From assembly GCA_017474705.1 (NCBI GenBank), contig JAFVHC010000118.1, positions 1-12,158 on the forward strand: 12,158 nucleotides of DNA, in the 5' to 3' direction. Made by a program: the position numbers and the translations under genes. This document shows, piece by piece, positions 7,507-12,158 of the stretch. The notes beneath the pieces are model-generated. The model had not been told where the DNA came from, made no database searches, and saw only the letters and a program-made list of their open reading frames with translations. Within the stretch, counting starts at the first letter, position 1, and each line of letters opens with the position of its first letter. The DNA comes from Bacillota bacterium (GTDB taxonomy: Bacteria > Bacillota > Clostridia > Lachnospirales > Bianqueaceae).

Positions 7507-8199
7507 TCAGTTACTGGAGGTATTTGTCGGCAGATACGGGATCAGTTCGTTGGCCATCTGCGCGATCGGCATGCTCTGGACCCAGATACGGCCGGGTCCG
7601 GTCACGACTGTATTGAAAATGCCCTCGCCGCCGAAAAAAATATTCTTGACACCTTTGATGGTCTGGATATCCACACTGCAGGTCGCATCCATCGCCGCCA
7701 GGTAACCGGTATCCAGGATCATCTGCTGACCGGGCTGCAGAACATATTCTTTGGTATAACCGTCAAATTCCAGGAACGCGATGCCGTTGCCGGACAGACG
7801 CTGCATGATGAAACCTTCACCGCCGAAGAAGCCAGCTCCGAATCTCTTCTGGAAGAAGACGGAGAATTCCACGCCCTGGGAAGAAGCCAGGAACGCCTTC
7901 TTCTGTGCAACGATCTCCTGGCCAGGGGCAATGTTGAACGCCCGGATCGAGCCCGGGAAGCATGCCGCAAATGCGATGAGACCCGGCCCGCCGACAGAGG
8001 TATAGCGGTTCAGGAATATGCTTTCCCCCGTGAGCGCGCGGCCGAACAGTTTGCCAAGGCCACCGCCGGCTGTATTGGTCTCCATCTGCATATTGCTGCT
8101 CATCCAGGACATGGCACCTCGCTGGGTGAGGATCGTTTCATTGGTTTCCGTCTCCAGAATGACGACCGGCAATGGTTCTCCCTCGATCGAATAACGCAT
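7507..8199 (-). CDS. AIM24 / TIGR00266 family protein
   Basis: The 230-residue product is a full-length member of the AIM24 family (TIGR00266), a beta-rich fold named after a yeast mitochondrial inner-membrane biogenesis protein; its role in bacteria is not settled. Characteristic stretches are EPLPVVILETETNETI near the start, GAMSWMSSNMQMET (28-41), the glycine-rich GGGLGKLFGRALTGES, FLNRYTS, FFGGEGFIMQRLSG, LQPGQQMILDTG and a repeated FFGGEG followed by GPGRIWVQSMP near the C-terminus. There is no signal peptide or membrane helix, so it is probably cytoplasmic. AGGAG lies about 9 bases before the ATG. It sits 18 bp after a small membrane protein gene and one base before the serpin ATG, so these three are probably co-translated. 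Confidence 0.92.
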   Translation of the reverse strand: MRYSIEGEPLPVVILETETNETILTQRGAMSWMSSNMQMETNTAGGGLGKLFGRALTGESIFLNRYTSVGGPGLIAFAACFPGSIRAFNIAPGQEIVAQKKAFLASSQGVEFSVFFQKRFGAGFFGGEGFIMQRLSGNGIAFLEFDGYTKEYVLQPGQQMILDTGYLAAMDATCSVDIQTIKGVKNIFFGGEGIFNTVVTGPGRIWVQSMPIAQMANELIPYLPTNTSSN

Positions 8200-8217
8200 A
8201 ATAGTTCTCCTCTCTGA

Positions 8218-8445
8218 TCAACCCATATTTACAGGAGCGATCGGTGCGAAAAAGATGAAATACGCGCAGGCAGCTAAAAAGATGATGATCAGTACCGCCG
8301 CGATGATCCTGTTCCGGAGGATCTTCTTTCGATCCGGCTCCTGCCCTTCATTCTCCGCTTCGGTCTGCGCTTCTCTTGCCTTGTTCAGACGCATCTGCTC
8401 CCAACCGGGACTGTTGATACCGCCATGTGCATTGTTCGCTGACAT
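8218..8445 (-). CDS. Small single-pass membrane protein (75 aa), unknown
   Basis: I do not recognise this 75-residue protein. It has a hydrophilic, charged N-terminal part (residues 1-46, rich in Asn, Glu, Gln and Arg), a basic stretch DRKKILRNR (38-46), one hydrophobic helix (about 47-67) and a short tail ending PIAPVNMG. The positive residues before the helix predict an N-in orientation with the tail outside. It is convincing as a gene because an AAAGGAG ribosome binding site lies about 8 bases before the ATG, its stop codon falls 18 bp before the AIM24 start, and it fills the only gap in the operon. It could tether a partner from this cluster to the membrane, but that is a guess. Confidence 0.82.
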   Translation of the reverse strand: MSANNAHGGINSPGWEQMRLNKAREAQTEAENEGQEPDRKKILRNRIIAAVLIIIFLAACAYFIFFAPIAPVNMG

Positions 8446-8486
8446 GATGGTCGCTCCTTTCTATAATTATATATGATCGTTGGTGT

Positions 8487-9212
8487 TCAATAGGATTTTG
8501 TGGGGTCTTCGAACTCCTTCACACGTACATTGTACGCGTCCATAGCTGCTTCCTCGAAGGCCGGATGCGGATCCTTGATTCCGCACAGCTTCAATATATA
8601 CACAGTAAACAGGGGATTTACGACCAACAGCGGCCCGATCAGGTAGGTGCCGATGAAGTTTTTGATCCGTACCCCTTCTCCCTCCGCGTCCGGGTTCAGT
8701 CCTTTGCCTCGCAGACGCTTGAACGCATAATTGACACCGGTATCCCCATAGAAATGCGTGAACTGGGATTTGAACCCGAGGATCTTCAGTTCCTTGCCGT
8801 CCGCATCATCCAGGCTGCCCAGGAACATACCGTTGAAACGGTCCATCATGCGTCGCTTGGCATATCCGCCGAACAGTTCCAGACCGGGGATGCGGGTGCC
8901 GTCCTCGTTTTCGATATATGCCCCGAACACTTCGAAGGCATTGCCCGTCATCAAAAAGACTTTGCCTTCGTCGATGCGGCGGCGCAGCGCTTCCATATGA
9001 GGCCGCAGAGCATCGATGACCAGTTCCTGGGAAGATTCAGGCATAGGACCCATATACACCAGGTCGACAGATTCATTAACGAAGCGCGGTGTCTCGGTCA
9101 GACCCGTTCGGATGATCTCGACCTCGTCCAAAGACTGTTTCAGATAATCGATACCGAAATTATCGCCGTACAGATTTGCGGTCTCAGAATACAGGATTTC
9201 TATTCGGATCAT
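8487..9212 (-). CDS. GatD-like class I glutamine amidotransferase homologue lacking catalytic Cys and His
   Basis: This 241-residue protein resembles GatD, the glutaminase subunit of the MurT/GatD complex that amidates D-glutamate in lipid II. Shared features are the N-terminal LYSETANLYGDNFGIDYL, the central LELFGGYAKRRMMDRFNG region and GVRIKNFIGTYLIGPLL (180-196), which matches the GatD GTYLHGP segment. The nucleophile region reads FLMTGNAFEVFG (86-97) where GatD has ICGGYQFLG, so the cysteine (Cys94 in S. aureus) is Gly90. The catalytic histidine (His189 in S. aureus) is Ile192. The DNA at both sites reads cleanly with no frameshift, and the gene is intact and shares an ATGA overlap with the MurT-like gene. 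It cannot be a normal glutaminase; a structural, regulatory or altered catalytic role is inferred. Automatic annotation may call it a cobyric acid synthase-like or glutamine amidotransferase protein. Confidence 0.88.
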   Translation of the reverse strand: MIRIEILYSETANLYGDNFGIDYLKQSLDEVEIIRTGLTETPRFVNESVDLVYMGPMPESSQELVIDALRPHMEALRRRIDEGKVFLMTGNAFEVFGAYIENEDGTRIPGLELFGGYAKRRMMDRFNGMFLGSLDDADGKELKILGFKSQFTHFYGDTGVNYAFKRLRGKGLNPDAEGEGVRIKNFIGTYLIGPLLVVNPLFTVYILKLCGIKDPHPAFEEAAMDAYNVRVKEFEDPTKSY

Positions 9213-10588
9213 AGCTTGGCCTCCTCGATCGCTTCTTTTACATTCGTGAAGATCTGATCATAATGGATCGCCTGATGCAGATCGTACAGGATGTGGATAT
9301 CCACGCCATATTTCGGTTTCAGATACCGTTTGAGACCCTCGATCGTCTCCGTCCAGGCCAGCCGCTCCTTCGGGATGCCCGCCAGCAGCATGCGCAGATA
9401 GAAGTCTCTGGCCCGCTTGCCGATCACGATGATCCTCTGTATATTATCCTTGTTCAGGAATTCAAAATCGGTCTCATAGGTATAGGCCAGCAATTCTGAG
9501 TAGAAGATGGGATCCGTGGGATCCTCCAGATACAATATCAGTTCCTTCTCGCCCGGCAGCTTGCTGACATAGTCGAACACAGCAGAACAGGCCGGCGCGA
9601 TCCAGCCTTTGGTCATGGTGGAAAGGATGCGGATGCCCCGCACCTTGTCCTCCCGGTAACGGGATCTGACCACCTTCATGGTGGAAAAAGCCTGGGCGAT
9701 CTTGTCGTGGCTCAAACCCAGCTGATCCAGCACTGCTACGGCCGCCGTTTCATTATAGATATTGAAGGTGCTGTCGGAGATCATCGGGAATTCGACCGGA
9801 GCGTTGCCGACCTTCATGGTCAGCAACCGGTTCTCATAGTCGATATCCATCGTGCAGACGTCCGCTTCCGGCGACGTCAGGCCGCAATGCGGGCATACGG
9901 CCCGGCCGATGGAGTTATACCGCAGCACGTGGTACTGCAGCTTGCTGTGGCAGCGCGGGCAGATCTGCACATCATTGATGAGGTTGCGGGCTGTCGCACT
10001 GTCCCCCGGCTGCTGGCCGACTCCGTAATAGACCCGCGCATTGTCCGGTTTCAGGCGGTTGCTCAGCAGGTCGTCCGCATTGAGGATCATGGTACAGTCA
10101 TCCGGCAGGGACTGCTCGATGATATCGAAGATATACTGCGGGTGCGCGTTGCGCATCAAAGAATCCCGCATCAGGTTCGTGACGACGACATAGTCCGGAT
10201 GCACATATTTGTAGACCCGCAGCGAACTGCGTTCATCCACTTCCAGTACGCCCAGCTGGTATTTCGTCCGATTGAACAGATTCACGCCCTGCAGCAGCGC
10301 CGTAGCGATGCCGGAGTTGACGTTGGAACCGTAGCGGTTGCTCAGGACCTTGTATCCGTTTTTCTCAAGCGCATCGATGATGAGATTGTTGGTCGTGGTC
10401 TTGCCGTTGGTCCCGGTCACCGCGACGATGGTCTTCGGTCTGCCGATATGCTTCAAAAACAACGGATCGATCTTAAGCGCGATATTGCCCGGCAGATGGG
10501 TGCCGTTTTTATGCAGGATCGGTCCCAGAATATGGATAGCGGCACTGATACATTTGCCCGCGCAAAGCGCGAGGATAAACTTAAGCAC
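9209..10588 (-). CDS. MurT-like Mur ligase family protein (DUF1727 C-terminus), divergent
   Basis: The 459-residue product has the layout of MurT, the ATP-dependent ligase subunit that amidates lipid II together with GatD. The Mur ligase P-loop GTNGKTTT (59-66) is intact, EVDERS (116-121) corresponds to the MurT EIDE segment, LNADD (169-173) is kept, and four cysteines (210, 213, 232, 235) form the zinc ribbon insertion. A DUF1727-like domain follows (about 315-450). Two motifs conserved in MurT are replaced: the NPAG stretch by LSTMTKGWIAP (322-332), and the DG-D-SWI-D stretch by LEDPTDPIFYSELLAYTYETDFE split over 354-376. The FRDQ.DR.GE loop is altered to MRDSLMRNAHP. The start is a GTG at 10588, supported by AAGGGGAA (10596-10603) seven bases ahead. 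It is first in the operon and overlaps the GatD-like gene by 4 bp. Confidence 0.9.
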   Translation of the reverse strand: MLKFILALCAGKCISAAIHILGPILHKNGTHLPGNIALKIDPLFLKHIGRPKTIVAVTGTNGKTTTNNLIIDALEKNGYKVLSNRYGSNVNSGIATALLQGVNLFNRTKYQLGVLEVDERSSLRVYKYVHPDYVVVTNLMRDSLMRNAHPQYIFDIIEQSLPDDCTMILNADDLLSNRLKPDNARVYYGVGQQPGDSATARNLINDVQICPRCHSKLQYHVLRYNSIGRAVCPHCGLTSPEADVCTMDIDYENRLLTMKVGNAPVEFPMISDSTFNIYNETAAVAVLDQLGLSHDKIAQAFSTMKVVRSRYREDKVRGIRILSTMTKGWIAPACSAVFDYVSKLPGEKELILYLEDPTDPIFYSELLAYTYETDFEFLNKDNIQRIIVIGKRARDFYLRMLLAGIPKERLAWTETIEGLKRYLKPKYGVDIHILYDLHQAIHYDQIFTNVKEAIEEAKL

Positions 10589-10595
10589 GTGTATA

Positions 10596-10603
10596 TTCCC
10601 CTT
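10596..10603 (-). promoter_or_regulatory. Ribosome binding site fixing the GTG start of the MurT-like gene
   Basis: AAGGGGAA on the minus strand lies seven bases before the GTG at 10588. No in-frame ATG with a comparable site is nearby, and MurT homologues begin with a similar amphipathic helix, so the GTG is taken as the true start. Confidence 0.6.
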
Positions 10604-10605
10604 TT

Positions 10606-10625
10606 TACTATACTGATACTATACT
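10606..10625. repeat. Tandem 9-mer TACTATACT in the MurT-like leader
   Basis: TACTATACT occurs at 10606-10614 and again at 10617-10625, a period of 11 bp, about one helical turn. It lies at or just after the predicted transcription start of the MurT-like operon and directly upstream of its ribosome binding site. The second copy with its flank (ACTATACTTCTG, 10618-10629) recurs at 11618-11629. It could be a regulator site, a second -10-like element (TATAGT on the minus strand), or chance in AT-rich DNA. Confidence 0.35.
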
Positions 10626-10633
10626 TCTGTTCG

Positions 10634-10662
10634 ATTATACCAACCTTTCCTTTGAAACACAA
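10634..10662 (-). promoter_or_regulatory. Promoter of the MurT-like six-gene operon
   Basis: On the minus strand a perfect -10 box TATAAT (10634-10639) is preceded, after a 17-bp spacer, by TTGTGT (10657-10662), a weak -35 that keeps the TTG. Transcription would start near 10627, giving a leader of about 40 bases. It is divergent from the transporter promoter; the two -35 boxes are only about 22 bp apart, so regulator binding or supercoiling at one could affect the other. Confidence 0.6.
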
Positions 10663-10684
10663 CCTTTTTTGTTGCATATTACCG

Positions 10685-10713
10685 TTGACTTTTCTGCATC
10701 GTACTCGTATAAT
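10685..10713 (+). promoter_or_regulatory. Strong sigma-A promoter of the amino acid ABC transporter
   Basis: TTGACT (10685-10690, five of six) and a perfect TATAAT (10708-10713) are separated by exactly 17 bp. This is the best promoter in the window. The predicted start is near 10720, leaving a leader of about 58 bases that contains the ARG box palindrome and the GGGAGGA ribosome binding site (10764-10770). Confidence 0.85.
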
Positions 10714-10714
10714 T

Positions 10715-10732
10715 TTTGCATATTCGCGCAAT
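10715..10732. promoter_or_regulatory. Weaker second ARG box
   Basis: This 18-bp stretch (TTTGCATATTCGCGCAAT) fits the relaxed ARG box pattern TNTGNATWWWWATNCANT at 11 of 14 defined positions. It directly abuts the strong box, over the predicted transcription start. ARG boxes often occur as a strong and a weak copy; the usual E. coli spacing is 3 bp between boxes, so the zero spacing here is a point against it. Confidence 0.45.
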
Positions 10733-10750
10733 TTTGAATTATTATTCATA
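10733..10750. promoter_or_regulatory. ARG box operator (ArgR/AhrC binding site)
   Basis: TTTGAATTATTATTCATA fits the E. coli ARG box consensus WNTGAATWWWWATTCANW at every defined position. It lies just downstream of the predicted transcription start of the transporter, where bound ArgR/AhrC would block transcription when arginine is plentiful. This argues that the downstream ABC transporter imports arginine or a related amino acid. Confidence 0.75.
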
Positions 10751-10777
10751 TTGTTCGACATTTGGGAGGAATTTATA

Positions 10778-11566
10778 ATGAAAAAACTTGTTAGCATCCT
10801 GATCGCCGTCATGATCCTGGCTACTGTAGTCACCGGTTGCGGCAAGAAAGGTAAAACGATCGCAGACATCCAGAAGGCCGGCAAGCTCGTCATTGCGACC
10901 AGCCCGGACTTCCCGCCGTTTGAAGAACTGCAGAATGATGGTTCCGTCGTTGGTATCGAAGTCGAGATCCTGGAGATGGTCTGCCAGGAGCTGGGCGTAG
11001 AGATGGAACTGGCGCAGGTCGATTTCGAATCCGTACTGCCTGGTGTGCAGAGCGGTAAATATGATGTCGGTATGTCCGGTATCTCTGTCACAGAAAAACG
11101 TAAGAAGAACACCCTCTTCACCGATCCGTACTGCCTGGCCGCACAGGCCATCGTCGTCACTGCAGACAGCCCGATCAAGTCCAAGGCTGACCTGGAAGGC
11201 AAGAAGATCTCCGTACAGACCGGTACCACAGCCGAGCAGTTCTGCATGGACAATGGCTACACTGTAGATGCTTTCGCGGCCAACTCCGACGCCGAACTGG
11301 CCCTCACCACCGGCAAGGTCGATGCCTGGGTCATCGATGATCTGACCGCTGCCGAGATGGTCACCGCGTACAATGCCGAGAATGGTGAGCAGCTCATCAT
11401 CCTGGACGAAGCCATGACCACCGAACCCTACGCCTTCGCTTTCATGAAAGGCAGCGATGAACTGGTCGCCAAGATCAACGAGATCGTCAATGGTCTGGTA
11501 GAAGACGGCACCGTCGCCGCCCTGTTCGAGAAGTACAACGCACCGTACACCGCTCCGACCAAGTAA
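10778..11566 (+). CDS. Amino acid ABC transporter substrate-binding lipoprotein (probably arginine or basic amino acid)
   Basis: The 262-residue product is an extracellular solute-binding protein of family 3 (SBP_bac_3), which captures polar amino acids and delivers them to a membrane permease. A signal peptide (1-20) ends in the lipobox VTGC with Cys21. Family features are the opening KLVIATSPDFPPFEE, the VGIEVEILEMVCQELG segment, SGKYDVGMSGISVTEKRKK, FTDPY, the hinge ISVQTGTTAEQF and VDAWVIDD, which carries an aspartate that usually binds the ligand amino group. The ATG at 10778 follows GGGAGGA by seven bases. The frame is open far upstream, but that part is antisense to the MurT-like gene and is not coding. 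Specificity is inferred mainly from the ARG box upstream. A permease gene follows; the ATPase gene is probably beyond the window. Confidence 0.95.
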   Translation: MKKLVSILIAVMILATVVTGCGKKGKTIADIQKAGKLVIATSPDFPPFEELQNDGSVVGIEVEILEMVCQELGVEMELAQVDFESVLPGVQSGKYDVGMSGISVTEKRKKNTLFTDPYCLAAQAIVVTADSPIKSKADLEGKKISVQTGTTAEQFCMDNGYTVDAFAANSDAELALTTGKVDAWVIDDLTAAEMVTAYNAENGEQLIILDEAMTTEPYAFAFMKGSDELVAKINEIVNGLVEDGTVAALFEKYNAPYTAPTK

Positions 11567-11584
11567 AAAAGCCTTATAGGAAAT

Positions 11585-11617
11585 GGGATGCGCCGCTTGC
11601 AACGCATCCCGTTTTTT
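11585..11617 (+). terminator. Intra-operon terminator between binding protein and permease genes
   Basis: GGGATGCG (11585-11592) pairs with CGCATCCC (11603-11610) around a 10-base loop, and six T (11612-11617) follow after one G. It lies 18 bases after the binding-protein stop and 44 before the permease ATG. No clear new promoter lies between, so it probably works as a partial terminator that gives more binding protein than permease, as is common in such operons. Confidence 0.82.
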
Positions 11618-11660
11618 ACTATACTTCTGAAAGTTTATGTTTGAAGGGAGAATCTGCTTC

Positions 11661-12158
11661 ATGAGTGCGTGGTTTGACAAACTATACGACACTTTTATTG
11701 CTACGGACCTATATCCGCTGTTGATCACGGGGCTTAAGAATACCATGATCATCACCCTCGGCGCGTTGGTCATCGGTATCGCGATCGGTGCGCTGATCGC
11801 CGTCATCAAATACTTCGCCGAGGACAACCGTTCGCTGAAACCGCTGGCCGCCTTGTGTGATGTGTACGTCACCGTGATCCGTGGTATCCCGGTCGTCGTG
11901 CTGCTGCTCATCTTTTTCTTCGTCATCATGGCATCGGCCAATGGGATCACCGTGGCCATCCTGACCTTCGGTATCAACTCCGGCGCCTACATGGCGGAGC
12001 TCATCCGCAGCGGCATCAACGCGGTGGACCGGGGCCAGATGGAAGCCGGCCGCAGTTTAGGCCTGTCCAAGCTGCAGACCATGAGGAAGATCATCTTCCC
12101 GCAGGCGATCCGCTATATCCTGCCCGCCATCGGCAATGAATTCATCGCCCTGCTGAAA
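11661..12158 (+). CDS. Amino acid ABC transporter permease (C-terminus cut by window edge)
   Basis: This is the integral membrane subunit of the amino acid importer, of the HisM/GlnP type (BPD_transp_1 domain). The 166 visible codons cover the N-terminal helix (about residues 18-50), further helices near 68-90 and 94-105, and the cytoplasmic EAA loop EAGRSLGLSKLQTMRKI with IFPQA, which contacts the ATPase. Early landmarks are GLKNTMIITLGALVIGI and TVIRGIPVVVLLL, both typical of the family. AAGGGAG (11644-11650) supports the ATG at 11661. About 50 residues are missing at the C-terminus. It is separated from the binding protein gene by a hairpin terminator. Confidence 0.94.
   Translation, partial: MSAWFDKLYDTFIATDLYPLLITGLKNTMIITLGALVIGIAIGALIAVIKYFAEDNRSLKPLAALCDVYVTVIRGIPVVVLLLIFFFVIMASANGITVAILTFGINSGAYMAELIRSGINAVDRGQMEAGRSLGLSKLQTMRKIIFPQAIRYILPAIGNEFIALLK

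Noticed and set aside
8446..8486. Possible internal promoter before the small membrane protein (TATAAT in an AT-rich gap, with TTGAAC upstream)
   Set aside because: The spacer between the two boxes is only 13 bp, and the AT-rich stretch can be explained as an ordinary gap. A transcript start map would be needed.
9707..10777. Open plus-strand frame running from 9707 into the substrate-binding protein, as if a 619-residue fusion
   Set aside because: The first 357 codons are antisense to the MurT-like gene, contain no known domain, and cross the promoter and ARG boxes. The binding protein has its own ribosome binding site, ATG and signal peptide at 10778.
10742..11977. Minus-strand open frame of 411 codons opposite the transporter genes
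   Set aside because: It covers two clear plus-strand genes and their promoter and terminator, and its translation resembles no family.

Overview
The window looks like a chromosomal segment of a Bacillota (Firmicutes) bacterium of moderately high GC, probably a gut-type Clostridia or Erysipelotrichia relative. The signs are strong purine-rich ribosome binding sites before nearly every gene, a MurT/GatD-type gene pair (a Gram-positive cell-wall enzyme family), a YitT-type membrane protein with a DUF2179 tail, lipoprotein signals of the LxGC type, and sigma-A promoters with 17-bp spacers. This placement is an inference from gene families, not a taxonomic match. The window holds no mobile element, CRISPR array, tRNA or rRNA, and no gene-free stretch over 300 bases.

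Left part, minus strand (3964 down to 1): a tightly packed operon reads histidine phosphatase, sirtuin (NAD-dependent protein deacylase), YitT-family membrane protein, an unknown multi-pass membrane protein, and a MATE efflux transporter that runs off the left edge. It has its own promoter (3995-4023).

Middle part, minus strand (10588 down to 4197): a six-gene operon reads MurT-like Mur ligase, GatD-like amidotransferase homologue, a 75-residue single-pass membrane protein, an AIM24/TIGR00266 protein, a lipoprotein serpin, and a membrane-anchored SpoIIE/PP2C phosphatase fused to an RsbW-type ATPase domain. A strong stem-loop terminator (4034-4089) ends it. The most unusual point is the first pair. 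They are clearly related to the lipid II amidating complex MurT/GatD, but the GatD-like subunit has lost both the catalytic cysteine (Gly90 in its place) and the catalytic histidine (Ile192), and the MurT-like subunit has lost the conserved C-terminal motifs. It therefore looks like a repurposed complex inside a probable envelope or signalling cluster.

Right part, plus strand (10778 to the right edge): a polar amino acid ABC transporter begins with a lipoprotein substrate-binding protein and a permease cut by the window end. Its promoter (TTGACT-17-TATAAT) is followed at once by an 18-bp palindrome that matches the ARG box consensus perfectly, so ArgR/AhrC control and arginine or another basic amino acid as substrate are likely. 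A hairpin terminator between the binding protein and the permease probably lowers expression of the membrane part. The transporter and the MurT-like operon are divergent and share a 189-bp intergenic region that carries both promoters.
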